Below, piece by piece: positions 8,358 to 19,859 of a stretch of 64,000 bases of DNA. The stretch lies in assembly GCA_033032175.1 (NCBI GenBank), contig CM065307.1, forward strand, positions 8,866,001-8,930,000. Reading direction: 5' to 3'. The DNA is from Saturnia japonica. Its lineage: Eukaryota > Arthropoda > Insecta > Lepidoptera > Saturniidae. Made by a program: the position numbers and the translations under genes. A model generated the notes under the pieces. It searched no databases and was not told the origin of the DNA. It saw nothing but the letters and a program-made list of their open reading frames with translations. How positions within the stretch are numbered: position 1 is the stretch's first letter; every line of letters begins with the position of its first letter.

Positions 8358-8624
8358 TTGGTACATACGTTAGAAATGCTGATGTTACGTTTTTAACCCA
8401 TATTATGTCTGCAAACTACTGATAGACACCTGGTGTTTTGACTGAATGTATTGCGACATATTTCTCATTATTTCATAGTAAACAGCCCCACTTTGTGTTT
8501 ATAGAATAAGAGTTTATAAAAGAGACATTTGTAACAAATAAAAGCATTCTTAATAAAGCTTCTTGAGAATCAGTCTTGTCTTAGACTTTTTAAAAACCCT
8601 CGGCAGTGCTCCCGAAATTTAACT
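8318..8624 (+). repeat. 3' LTR
   Basis: 307 bp, matching the 5' LTR at every position compared. It is followed by the ATGT duplication at 8625-8628. Confidence 0.95.
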
Positions 8625-8628
8625 ATGT

Positions 8629-10535
8629 AGGTATTTTTGTATTTTTGTTTTTTTGGTTATAACGACACCTCGCATACTAAATTCCATCTAACTTTTTAGG
8701 CTACAGAGTGTGCCAAAGAAATAGACATAAATATGCTCGAAAAACACAACTCTCCTTTTTCGCAGTCGAGTAAAAATATCTTACAATTTCGGCATGTGTT
8801 CGTGACTTTTGAAGCATACGTGTGGTTCTAGTAAAAACTAGTATTACAATAAAGCACGTAATAAAGTTTCAAAGTATATAGACTACTAGCCGGCCCGGCA
8901 GACGTTTTATCCTGCCCTTGCAGGTAGTTAAGAGTTCGACCACAGCGCCACCTATCGGATACTTAGGTACATAGATATGAATCATCCTTTCGACAAACCA
9001 TATATATTATGTGAATATGAATATGATGAACTCAATCGGTCAAATCGTTCAGAAGTTATACGATTACTAACAGACGAACACAAGATTTTGATGTATATGA
9101 TGAGTGATGACAATAATTTTGATTACTAGGTATATTAGTGGATATAGTAATAGTTTCTATCAATCATACTAACGATCGTATATTTAGGTAGATTTATAGT
9201 TTTTAACTGACTTCAACAAAAGACGGGAGGAAGATTACTCAATTCGAATGTATATTTTTTTTAAAGGATGTTATGCTACAACTTCTTTATTTATGAACCA
9301 ATATGGATGATTCATTTTTGTTAGATAGGGGATACCTCGAGTGTGGACCACCTTTTAATTTCATTAGCATAGGACTTTGAACTTCGAATATACACGTGTA
9401 TATTATTTTCAGGTAGGTATGTAAAAGAAAAAAATTTGAATGTTTTAAACTTAACTATATTAATTTAAAGAAATTAAATAATTTTCCAACGGGATTACAA
9501 AAATAACAGCAAACAAATAATTTCAAAACAATATAGTGTTCTTAAACTTATCGAATTTTGTAGTAAAAATAAATAAAATACTGCACGTGTTAAAATTTAT
9601 ATATGTACCTAAATTTTTTTCTTTTTTTCTCTTATCTCACCTAACTAGGCTAAGAAAAAAAAACTTTATTAAGTAATTTACGTACTGTATTTTGTGAGTA
9701 ATGTAAAAACTTTCTATATATGTATTTAAAGATATGTGCCAAGACAAAATGCACTTATAGTTTCGAATAAAACATTCGAATTATACAGTAAAGAAAGACA
9801 TCATAATGTATCCGTATTCTGTATCATAATGGCAGTACATCTTATAATTAGATCGAATCCTTATTCGAACCTTATCCTTATACGAACATTATCATTTATC
9901 GGTAACTCTCTGGCTATTTTTACCCGACTGCGAAAAAGGAGAGTTATGTTTTTCAATCGTATGTCGTATGACGTAAATTTCTTTGGCACGCCCTACAGGC
10001 TACAGCCTAAACGGCTAGATGGATTTTTGCATACGAGGTAGGGGTCATTATATTCGTTTTAATTGTGGGAGTGACATAGGTTATATAATATTTAAGTACG
10101 AGGTTTGGAATTCAAATAAAAAGCAAAAATAGAAAAAAAGTTTTTACTCTTACATTGTTTCTACGGTATTGATAGTTAGTTAGAATTTGATTTGTATGTT
10201 AGCTTTAGTGACTCAACCAACACTTTACATTATGTATGTGAGTGTAATGAGTTATGTTTGAGATATTATCCTATACACAGAACTTTAAAAACGTTATGTT
10301 CTGTGATCCTGTAGCTACTCAATACTTCTACTGACGTTTAGGAAGTATCATAAATGCGTACGTTTGAGTAACAAGTCATAATACTGCCGCTCCCTAAAGC
10401 CTGACAAATCGTGTTTAGAGACCTCATTAACCTCGATATCTTCTGCTTTATAGAAACAAGTTGTTATTACTGTATTGTATCTACGTTAATATTTATAAGG
10501 AACGTCTATTTAATATGTAATAATACTAAATTCAT
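8629..10535. other. Repeat-rich, no gene seen
   Basis: Host flank of the errantivirus. It contains a fragment starting CTAGCCGGCCCGGCAGACG (about 8886-8965), whose ACCAnAGCGCCACCTAT core recurs near 28000, and a minus-strand family E repeat at 9200-9390. The 101-codon open frame at 9736-10041 has no recognisable domain and an AT-rich composition like its surroundings, so it is not called as a gene. Confidence 0.6.
9200..9390 (-). repeat. Interspersed repeat, family E (minus)
   Basis: Reverse-oriented copy of a roughly 200-bp family whose plus copies are at 34751-34990, 41121-41320 and 53931-54170, with a partial copy at 36331-36460. Shared blocks are a CCTGGTGT-type motif, AAGGTCCAATGCCAATG, a CTTGAGGTA block and the end CATTCGAATTGAGAA. 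No open reading frame; class unknown. Confidence 0.65.
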
Positions 10536-10690
10536 CTATCTATACTAACATAATAAAACGGAAAACTTTTTTTGTTTGTTTAAACACGCTAACATCTAAA
10601 ACCACCAGTCGGATACGAAAAATTCTTTTTGTATATGATAGCTAGACTCTTGAAGAATAGTATAGGCTAATTAAGATAAGACTACAATTC
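10536..10690 (+). mobile_element. Helitron-like non-autonomous fragment
   Basis: It starts TCTATACTAACATAATAAA and then has the common lepidopteran block (TTGTTTGTTTAAACACGCTAA..CTACCAGTCGGAT-type). Start type and block match the copies at 11131 and 39516. The 3' end is not preserved. Confidence 0.5.
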
Positions 10691-11130
10691 TCAGATACCT
10701 TAAATATTGATTTTTATTACGTAAGTCGGAAGTCGCGGCCCTCCCGAACTGATTTAACCGCGTGCGCTGTCGTAATCGTTAATGATGTGGAAATATAATG
10801 TTCTACAATAACAGTTGTTTATAGAATATCAAAAAAAAAGTCTGGGATATCATATGTCTATCTCTTATACATATGTCACAATAAAGTATTTTGTAACAAA
10901 GATTTATTTAAAATTAAAAAGTGATTAATAAGCATTATTTTTAGACATGGTATATTATTCTTACAAACAAAAGTTACTTCATCATAAAAACAATTTTATG
11001 AAGTTAAATTTTGCTCTTTAGAGTAGGTATGCTATTTGGACACATAGTTTAAGAGATAATGAAAATTTTTAATAAATAATTAAAACTGTTGGTTAACTAA
11101 ATTACAATTACTATATATTTTGAAGTTTTA

Positions 11131-11330
11131 TCTATACTAATCAATACTAATATTATAAAGCTGAAGAGTTTGTTTGGTTTTGAACGCGCTAATCTCAGGA
11201 ACTACTGGTTCGAATGGAAAAATTATTTAAGTGTTGGATAGCTTGGAAGGCTATAGTATATAACATTACGCTACGATCAATAAGAGCGGAGCATCAATAA
11301 AAATGTTGCAAAAACGGGCGGACGCAGTAG
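11131..11330 (+). mobile_element. Helitron-like non-autonomous fragment
   Basis: TCTATACTAA start, TTTGAACGCGCTAATCTCAG block, then an ATTACGCTACGA..GAGCGGAGC block and GCAAAAACGGG. Same family as 10536, 11487 and 39516. Downstream 11330-11480 is GC-richer and then a CT-rich microsatellite (about 11455-11485). Confidence 0.55.
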
Positions 11331-11486
11331 CGAGGCCGGTCGGTGGCTCTGCGAGGCAGCATGCCGTGCTTGTGTTCGTGTGTGGTTCGTAGATAAAACA
11401 AAAAAGTTTCAGCCCCTTTAGAAATTGTAATACATATAGGCCTACGACCCATTCTCTCTAATCCTCTCTCTCTCTCTTACTTCTCC

Positions 11487-11680
11487 AACATAATATAGAA
11501 CTCAAGAGATTGTTTGTTTTCTTGAACGTACTAAACTCCAGACTACCAGTCAGATTTCAAAAAGCTATTTATTACATTTAATAGCTTATTTATTGAGGAA
11601 GGTTATAAGCTATATAACTTTACGTTACAACCCCCAGGAGCAAAGCAGTAACCATGAAGCGTCAGGAATCTTTTTATTAA
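11487..11680 (+). mobile_element. Helitron-like non-autonomous fragment
   Basis: A third copy in tandem order of the same family (TTGTTTGTTTTCTTGAACG, then TATATAACTTTACGTTACA and GGAGCAAAGCAGTAA), degraded. Confidence 0.5.
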
Positions 11681-11714
11681 TTGCTTATAGGTTTATGTCT
11701 CATCAATTGTTAGT

Positions 11715-11995
11715 TACGATGTGGCTCAATATGGTGACACACCAAGATTAAGGGGAAAACTGGCTCAAGAGCGCAGCTGTACCTATAGGTATTTGGTAAC
11801 AGATTTTCATCTTGAGTGTGGTAGCGAGCCATACTACGGGCATTAGAAAATACCCTACCACCGTGCTATGATTGCATCACAATATTTTCCTTCACCGAAA
11901 ACTCAGGTTCATTCCAGGGATTTGAACTCACGTCAATCGACGCGGTGTCCATACATGCTACCACTGAGCCATCAGCCATGATTGTTTCAAAAAAG
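11715..11995 (-). repeat. tRNA-derived SINE
   Basis: Read on the minus strand the right end gives a tRNA-like head with an A box (TGGCTCAGTGG at about 11965-11975) and a B box (GAGTTCAAATCC at about 11918-11930), spaced as in a tRNA. An AT-containing body leads leftward. A related, head-damaged copy lies at 44035-44315. Confidence 0.65.
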
Positions 11996-12190
11996 TCTGG
12001 CTGGCAAGCTGTAGGTTGAAAACAACGATAGGCTATCGAAACCGTGAGACAGAGTAAGTAGATGGTTCACTTAATGTTTAACAAAATTATAATTATTACA
12101 TTTTGAAGTTTTCATATAATATAAGTGTAGAATTTGTTTACAAATTGGTATAGATATACCAATACCAATACCAAGTATAGATATACTTAA

Positions 12191-12545
12191 TAGCAGTCGC
12201 CCAATGATCGAAATTCGACCAGCTACTTTTTAATCATAGAATGTTTTCTGTTTGACATTTGCGAACCTAAACAATGAATATTATATTACTTGCTGTCACT
12301 TTTCATTGAGTGACAATGTCAATATTTTGGGAGGTTTAAGTTCAATGGCTCTGGTCGGTTTAGGATTCGCAGTATTAATTTATTTTATTTAATATATTAG
12401 TAACAGATATTATAGATAAATTTTAACTTTCTGTACTCCTTCTCCATATAAACTTTAACCATGCCAAATCTCACAGTATTCCGTGCACGCAATACGCTTA
12501 AAAAGGGGTACAAAGTTTTTGCTTCACGTATTAATATAATGATGC
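12191..12545 (+). repeat. Interspersed repeat, family C (inverted partner at 21376-21724)
   Basis: About 350 bp that reappears as the reverse complement at 21376-21724 with high similarity over its full length. Landmarks are the GTCGCCCAATGATCGAAATT end, a block beginning TTTCATTGAGTGACAATGTC, and the ACGTATT end. No terminal inverted repeats were recognised; the element type is open. Confidence 0.75.
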
Positions 12546-12859
12546 TAATAAAACAGTAAAGAGTCGAAATCTGTACATTGAAAGATATTTGGGAAAAAAT
12601 AATACAGGGAAATTTAGAATCATGGACAGAACGCATTTCGATAATATTAGAAATTTTTTCTGTCTGTCTGTTGGTATGTTTGAACGCATATCACGCAAAA
12701 ACTACTGGACGGAATTTAATGAAATTTTGTATGATTGTAGTTTATACTTTCAAGGTACATTTAGGATGCATTTTTACACGTATGAACATTTCTATGGTCT
12801 ATAAATTGCGTTTAGGTTATATACATATAAAAAACAATGTGTGTGTATATGCAGTTTTG

Positions 12860-14980
12860 TAATATACTTAAGATATATAGGAGAATCAAAGTGAAAATAT
12901 ACTATATTAATCCAAATTATTTTACCTTTACATAATTTTCAAAAAAGGTAATTAATGGAAACGTATGTTTTGATTTTTATTTTCCAAGCGAATTCATAGA
13001 TGGCGCTGTACGGCTTGGTTTAAATTATCATGAAATTGATTTAATATTTTTATTGTTACACTTAAGTATATTGTCTGTAAGCACTTATATTAATATCTAG
13101 CTCTGCTCGGGATTTCACCCGCGTGATATGCGCGAAGATACGTCGATAAGGACGTGCTGTAAACGCGCGTTGCTGCCTACTGAGTTGTTCCACAGACAAT
13201 AAAGTGGTATGACAGCTGCAGCATTAAAATTTAACTATGAAATCGTTATCATTGAAGGATGTTTACAGTTCTGGTGGTGACCGTCGAGAAGATATGGTAA
13301 CTGTTACATGGCGATAGTCGAGATCGTGATAGTTGAGGGCTTTTTAGATGTATTAAGATACATTTTAACGTTATTTTTAAATAATTAAAATATCTATTCG
13401 ATCTACATTTTCTACGATAGATGTCGTTGTTTGGTGTTTGTGCTAACAAGGTTTTTTTTTAATTACACTAAACAGACATACCTACTTTATAGCATTATTA
13501 TTCACTGCATATTAACGTTATATAAAAATAAAGTTATTATATCAAATTAAACTTTATAGGAAGGTTAATATTTAAAGTGATTTTAGTTGGGTATTCTCAA
13601 AGCATAAACCGGTTAAAAACCGTAAAGTGAGATTAAGGTGAGGGGAGGTTTTTATTTATTTGCTGGTTTCATACAAGAACTAAACCACACGGGCAAAGTT
13701 GCGGGTACTGCTAGTAATATTATATATTTATGAAAATTCTATGTTCAATAAAAAAAGTACATAAGTACTAGAATGTGTTAAAACTACTAATAACTGCAAT
13801 TAAAGTTTTGTTTCTTCACTATTTTATATTTTACATTCATTAATCCATCACTAAATATTTTTTAACATTATTTTCAGTAACATTTTATATTTTATCACCA
13901 AACTATTTATTTGTACCTACATAATGATTAGGTAATGTTCGAAGGTCATTATTAAAAGAGCAGACGGATGTATAGTAAATTAATTGACTTCTTTAATTAT
14001 AAGGAATTCATATTTTATGATATTTTACTTAAATGATTTTTTTGATAAGTATTTAAATGATTTTGATATCAGCTTATTATGTGCAGATAACCTTAAAGAA
14101 CCTTGTCCTAGATATGACGAGTCCTGGGGCATAGTTAATCGCGATATAATAACTTATTTGCTATTATTAGTTAATATAAATCTCCTAGAGTAAAAGTACA
14201 CATAGTTTTCGTAACCTTAATAGCTTGCTTGTATCATGGACTTCACCAACGTGAAATTAATATTTATTTAGTCAAATAAAAAATAGACATTCGACCTCAG
14301 ATTAAGATTCATTTAAGTATTATTCCTCTCATTTTTTAAATTCACCCTGCAAGATTTGTTTTTTTCAAATAAGGTGAAACTATTTACTATTTTATTTTTT
14401 GTATTCAAGATCCCTATGAACTGAATACCAATTGTTATGAGGAAAGACTTTTTATTAAGTATGACTTCTGCCTAAGCATTCCCATTGTTAGAAACGAAAG
14501 TGAAATACATATGTCATACAAGAACTTTAAATATGCATTTAAAGGTAGTCTAGATTCTCTAGATTTAATTCACGGTAACATCTCTGAATTGTAGTAGGTA
14601 CTTGTTTTTAGAACGAAGCAATTACAACGCGGTTTTGCTTCCTGCTTTTCATCAAAATTTTCATAATTATTTTACGTAGATCCATATACTAAGGTACTTG
14701 ACTAGTTAAGTTAAATTATACACATGTAACCTAACCTAACCAGATGAAAAACTTATATTAATTTTTGTATGGTATATTGGTATGTAAATAATCCAAACAA
14801 AACAAGGGCTCTTGACGTATAGAATATAGAATATCATTTTGTAATGTAAACAATAATGGTATATATGTACATGTTAATAGATAAAGAAATATAATCAATA
14901 ATGTTTATTGCAATAGACCTCTGTCAAGTTATGTAAGAGTTATCAAATATTGATAATGTAAATTGTTTACCAAATCTCGT
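12860..14980. other. No gene seen; AT-rich, degenerate repeats
   Basis: It contains a CTAGCTCTGCTCGGGATTTCACCCGCGTG fragment (about 13098-13130) related to the TAGCTG..CCCGCG repeat families and a CGGGTACTGCTAGTAAT Helitron-like 3' end near 13702-13716. Short open frames show no recognisable protein. Confidence 0.55.
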
Positions 14981-14989
14981 GTGAAGCGT

Positions 14990-15640
14990 CCAGTCTCTGC
15001 AGCATGGTCATTTTGAAAGGTTATATAGCGCATAAAGAGTCAAAGAGCGCAGGCGAGGGACACCTGTGCCGTCGGACATTCTAGTGGCGCGGCGGCAATA
15101 GCCGAACTTATCGCCATGCGCTGACGCAACTTAAACAGGATTCACCTCCCAACAAAAAGTTCCACGGCCACTATTTCGAAACTCGTGCGCACCTAAATAG
15201 AGAAAGGCATCTATGTGCTTGTACATCATTTGTAGAGCCGCTAGTCGCAACCCACGGGGTACGGGGTGAATGCCCTTAACGTCCTCCGTCCTCCTCGGGA
15301 ATAGTTCCCTCCCGTTCTCGCACGACTTTGAAAAGAGGGCACGTATTTAAACGATGTGGCGTCGACTTTAAGTTCTACGCTAATAAAATTAAAGTTTGTT
15401 TTAGATTGTCAAATTACGCCTGTATACAGTTAAGGGTGTGTGCGCACGCGCATTGCGTTTGTATTCAAATGAGGACAGTGCGTTCCGCGCCGGAGAGCAC
15501 TATGATTGTACTTTTTTAGTCCGTGAGCCGTAATCAGTTACAAGGAAATGGGCATCCTTAGGGGTGGTGCACCGCACCATTCCATTTCTCTATTGAGGAC
15601 ACGATCTCGCTAATGCGTGACAATTAGATGCTGTGTAACA
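14990..15640. other. GC-rich, CpG-rich island of unknown role
   Basis: A sharp rise in G+C and CpG against the AT-rich surroundings (for example GTGGCGCGGCGGCAATAGCC near 15085 and CGCACGCGCATTGCGTTTG near 15442). The 63-codon frame at 15328-15519 is not a recognised protein. It may be an enhancer, promoter or non-coding exon of a gene outside the window, or a decayed element. Confidence 0.4.
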
Positions 15641-16637
15641 ATAGTGATAGGTGCGTTATTTTAAAGATAGCGGGTAGTCGTTGTAGCTCTATTGAGATGT
15701 AGGTACGTTTCGGTATAAATTTCGTTTTTACTTTCATATTTGTTTTTGTAATGTCCAATGAGAAAATTAATGTTATTTAAATATGATTTATGATAAATAA
15801 TATTTTTATAAGTAAACTGATTTAATAAAATAACACACCGATGAGACGGTGGAAAAGTTTATTGACTAACGTGTAAAGTTTGTACACATATATCTTTGAT
15901 AAAGATAGAAAATATATTCTCAGTCCGAATTATTAATTTTTTTTTTCCAAATAATCATTATTACTATAGTTACAATATTTGTAACCAATACATATTATAG
16001 CTGTCGCATATAGATAATAGTAGTTACATATTATTACGCTCTTAGAAAAAAAAATGATTTTCATGTAACTTTTTACTCGCTGTTAGTAAGAACAATAGTA
16101 TCTAGTAGTTTTCTGCACAATAACTACAAAAATAATTATCACTACGTAACCTAGGTAGTCGCTAAAAAAATTAAGCCTTACTGACCAACGACGCACTGCT
16201 TTAACTGGTGGTCCAGGTCCAGAGTATAGAAGCGTGAAATTTTGTGCAACAACATTCCTTAAACAGCGGTGAGGAAGAAAGGATGAAAAAGGATTTTTGC
16301 AAATTCACCCCTAAGCCCCCTAAGATAAGAAAATAAGATGATTCCTGAGATGATGCCGATGAGAAATTCCATTCGGTACACGGCCAGTGTATATTGTTTT
16401 AACATAAAATAGTGCATTTGAAACACATCTAAGAGATTAGTTTGTACTTTTTATAAATGTGTACTTATGAACGCAGGTAGCAATAACTTATACTTATTTG
16501 GCGTAATAAAAACAAAAATTGCCCTAAAAATGTTATGTTATGTACTTATGTAATGTTATATTAATAATAATAATAATGTGCATTTATTTTACCGGTTCTG
16601 GTTTTATTGTGTAAATATTTTAACTTTGTTTTATATA
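15641..16637. other. No gene seen; AT-rich
   Basis: Nothing recognisable apart from a short TAA/TAATAA microsatellite near 16562-16576. Confidence 0.5.
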
Positions 16638-16800
16638 ATACTAGCAAACCCGGCCACGCATTGCTGTGCCGTTTTGGAGTCCATATGAAACATTGATTCG
16701 ATCACTACCAAACTTTACAGGATTACCCGCTCGGCTAATATGAAGATTGTCTGAAAATTTCATCATAATCGCTACACCGTTTTGGAGGTGAAGCCGAAGA
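16638..16800 (-). repeat. Interspersed repeat, family D (minus)
   Basis: Inverted partner of 18136-18306. Shared blocks include GCTGTGCCGTTTTGGAGTCC and GAAGATTGTCTGAAAATTTC. The matching peptides read in both copies come from this shared repeat, not from a host gene. The CTAG end suggests a Helitron-like origin. Confidence 0.65.
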
Positions 16801-17059
16801 AGATAATTATATATAAATATTATTTTGATTTGATTAATCATATTGATGATTAACTTTGTCATATCGTACTTCCATCACATGATGTCGTGCCCAGCTCTCA
16901 TCTTTACCCTCTATTAGCCGCGCAAAAAACATTTAACTTCAAAATGCGAATTTACATAAAAGTTACATAAAAAGTTTACAGAATCCTATAAGAAAGTTAT
17001 AAGCTTACACTTACGTCATTGCATACAGTATTCAAAGTAAAAGACACATTTCGAAAAGA

Positions 17060-17340
17060 GTAAATACGTAATTAAGTGATCTAGTGTGCCAGTACAGTAC
17101 GCAGTGGCTAGTGCCGAGTGTCGAGTGGCATCCGTTCACCTAGTAATCATTTGTCTAGCGAATAGCGATGTTGCGGTGAGTCGTGTCCTCGCGTCGTGGG
17201 CGGCACAAGCGGCATTCGACCTTCGTTCGTCCTGTGAGACAAACTGTTTTCCAACTGTTCGCAAAATTGTGTGTCGTTTGTATAATCAGCGACAACTTCA
17301 TATATTTCTATCCATTTGTATCGATTATAAAATTATTTAA
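17060..17340 (+). other. GC-richer segment with donor-like site; possible non-coding exon
   Basis: CAGTACGCAGTGGCTAGTGC and following bases are GC-rich and lead to a consensus donor GTGAGT at about 17176. No TATA box or downstream exon was recognised. The 84-codon frame here has no known domain. Confidence 0.25.
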
Positions 17341-18135
17341 GTATACTTAATTTGTGTCTCGGACACCACTCCAACGATTTGGATGAAATTTAGTATGTAG
17401 ATAATGTTTTATATACTTACCACGTTTATCTAGATATGTGTATTTCCTTTTTTTTAATTTACCGAGCAAAGATCGACTGCCCAGATATTGTATTTAAATA
17501 AGCAAAAAAATACAGTTCAGTTTATTTTCTCTTTTTTTTTTCTTTAGTAGCTATTGACGAGCTTTAATGCTAAAAATGTTTTTTATTAGTTTTTCCGCCT
17601 TTACAAGAAAAACCTTAGCAAAACAAAAGAGAAAATCTAATAAGTACCTAAAATGAATCTTAAGGTGTCAAGTTGATCCATTCCTATTTTTCGCCATCAA
17701 TAATGATTATGATCGAATTTCGACAAATATGTGAGAATTAGTTTTTAATATTAACTCAATAGTTAGTCCTAAAACTAATAATACAGGCTTTCTTGTCCAT
17801 GGCAATTTATAGCTAATTTAAAGATAAATGGGGTCATCATTTGCATGGTTTAAATATGAGTCTTAATTTTTATAGGTAATATATGACTAAATCGATAAAA
17901 AAAATTAACAAATTATTGGTTACATTTTCTAATGCCCACCTTACTAGCTACAACCCTTAAGTTGAAAACTTGTAGCCAAGCACCTATAAGTGTTTTACGG
18001 CAACTACGCTTGGAAAACTAGTTCTCTCACTAAGCTTAGCGTGTTTACTATCTTGAGCCACATGGTCACTTCGGGTGAGATATGAAACCTATTTTCTATA
18101 TTTCTTCTTCTTCTTATATATAAAAAATGGTTTTA

Positions 18136-18306
18136 GTATGTATGTGTATGTGTTCCCTATGGACTCCAAAACGGCTAGAGTGATTTTGATGAAATTTTCA
18201 GACAATCTTCATTCAATCAGCCCAGCGGGTGATTCGGTAAAGTTCGGTAGCGATTGGATCAATGTTTTCTATGAACTCCAAAACGGCACAGCAACGCAAG
18301 GCTAGT
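18136..18306 (+). repeat. Interspersed repeat, family D (plus)
   Basis: Reverse-complement partner of 16638-16800, ending CGCAAGGCTAG. The two copies could pair in a transcript spanning both. Confidence 0.65.
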
Positions 18307-18674
18307 TTCGTTAGTGAATAATATAAAAAGAAATATAACTAACGACAAGCCATCAAAAATTCGAAACTGGCTAATTACTGGATGAATATAGGTACTTTTA
18401 ATGTAAAAGTTTACTATAATCCAAAAAGTAAAAAGAAGTTCTGTAATGAACACAGTGTGACATGAAACATAATACTATGGCGACTAAAAACCGTGGCCAT
18501 GAATTGCGCTGTACGACTTACACACAGCATTATAATTATTCTGAGTTGATTTCTTCCACAAAAAAAACAATAACGAATAAATATGAACAAACAAAAATTA
18601 TTTGTTCTTATATATCCACCAAATTATTTATTGTTGGCAACAAAAACGCATTATTAAATTTATCTTAATTATGT

Positions 18675-18867
18675 ATGGCGTCAACTGGACCGATTTTAAA
18701 AATTCTTTCACCAATATAACGCTACAGTATCAGCGAGTAACATAGGTTATATTAAAATTTTAAACATTAATTTATTCGTCATAAAAATGTCGATAGTTTT
18801 ACACAAAGTATAAAAAATTGCCCAAAATGATGCTTTTAACACGGGTGATACCGTGGGGCACAGCTAG
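18675..18867 (+). mobile_element. Helitron-like 3' portion
   Basis: Contains CTGGACCGATTTTAAAAATTC and ends CCGTGGGGCACAGCTAG followed by T, the CTRR-T end of lepidopteran Helitrons. The same end occurs at 27389 and 39824. Confidence 0.55.
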
Positions 18868-18884
18868 TCTGTAATACAATGCAA

Positions 18885-19310
18885 TGAATTTCCTTACGAA
18901 TGGCAGGGGACGGGCAGTTAAAACCCGCCACGTCTCTCCTGTGACAACTCAAGCCTAGGTCCGTTCCCTCGGTGTGGAGCCCATGAGTTTAACAGCCGCT
19001 CGCGCGATACAGTGACACTGCACTTACATTCACTAGCAACTAACAGACACCATTACACGGCACCCCACACTCGTACACACCACACAGGTACATAGGTTCT
19101 AAGTGACCTTTTTTTCTGAGGATTCTAAGGATAGGGAAATTAGCCCGTTCGCGACTTAATTGCAACTACGGCAACAGCCCAAGCCAAGGCTCGTCCACTT
19201 TGGCACCCTTGAGTATGTTGCCACACAGCCACGGTGAAGCTGTAAAAGCCGTTAGAGGCTCCAGGACCCTATAGCTAACAGTATAGTCAGTTCTATATAA
19301 AATGTTGCCT
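18885..19310 (+). repeat. Composite GC-rich repeat with SINE-like 3' end
   Basis: Positions about 18885-19075 are the reverse complement of about 49440-49650 (landmark GCGCGATACAGTGACACTGC). The right part (about 19225-19302) matches a retroposon 3' end, GGTGAAGCTGTAAAAGCC..AGTCAGTTCT, also found before a poly(A) run at 56006 and in reverse at 47757. Confidence 0.55.
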
Positions 19311-19343
19311 GTTCCACTTTTTTTTAATTAACATATTTAAAAT

Positions 19344-19800
19344 TAACTGTGCCCGCGACTATAATCGCGTGGACTACAGAATGCAGTTGATTAGGCATAC
19401 GCGCGAATCGTGCTACCCCTACACCCGGATATTATTAAGACAATAATGCTTATTGTGGGTGATCCTTAGAAGATAAACATATGCTCTGGCTGACTTTTCT
19501 GTGGGTATTTTTAAGATCTATGTAGTATATGCATATATATATATGTAGTAAATTAATTTGATATATATCTTATTGTTTACTCAGCGTAAGCCATTTAAGT
19601 GCCGTAAAATCGTCATTTTTCCGAATTGATTTTTATTTTATTTTTCTGAAGTAAAAGTAGCCTAAATTACTGATTATAACATCAGGGAGTGAAAGTAAAG
19701 CCAAAATAGATCCAACCGTTTCGTAGATTACCCGAAACAAACATCCTGCATACAGACAGACAGACAACATTTTTAAAGATTGTTTTTTTATAGATACTCT
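19344..19800 (+). repeat. Interspersed repeat, family B
   Basis: About 450 bp, colinear with 60341-60780. Shared blocks are CTGTGCCCGCG (mutated in the other copy), GTGGACTACAGAATGC, TGCTTATTGTGGGTG, CAGCGTAAGCCATTTAAG and CCAACCGTTTCG, ending in a CAGA microsatellite. Probably a LINE 3' end or SINE. Confidence 0.65.
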
Positions 19801-19859
19801 ATTTAATATTTCATATGCACTTAGTAAAAAGCTGTAAGTTTGACATTGCATACAGACAC

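Larger units (their letters stand above)
890..8624 (+). mobile_element. Endogenous errantivirus (Ty3/gypsy LTR retrotransposon with env), TED/17.6-like
   Basis: A 7.7-kb provirus-like element in the order LTR, serine-tRNA-type primer site, gag, pol (protease, RT, RNase H, integrase), env, polypurine tract, LTR. The LTRs are 307 bp each, look identical base for base, and begin AGTTA and end TAACT. Direct 4-bp duplications ATGT at 886-889 and 8625-8628 flank it. Identical LTRs and an intact duplication mean a recent insertion. Two frame breaks, near the 3' end of gag (about 2855-2865) and in integrase (about 5876-5900), would prevent full protein production as read. The env type (furin site plus fusion-like segment) and the primer site place it with insect errantiviruses such as TED, 17.6 and 297. 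Confidence 0.95.

Noticed and set aside
9736..10041. 101-codon plus-strand frame
   Set aside because: No domain, no splice context, composition like flanking DNA.
12397..12862. Overlapping frames of 71-94 codons on both strands
   Set aside because: They lie in and beside a family C repeat and a Helitron-like block; the repeat at 21.4-21.7 kb gives different broken frames.
16641..18305. Two similar peptides (KFSDNLH.. in both) suggesting a duplicated gene
   Set aside because: The similarity is explained by the inverted family D repeat; the nucleotide match extends beyond the frames and both ends are non-coding.
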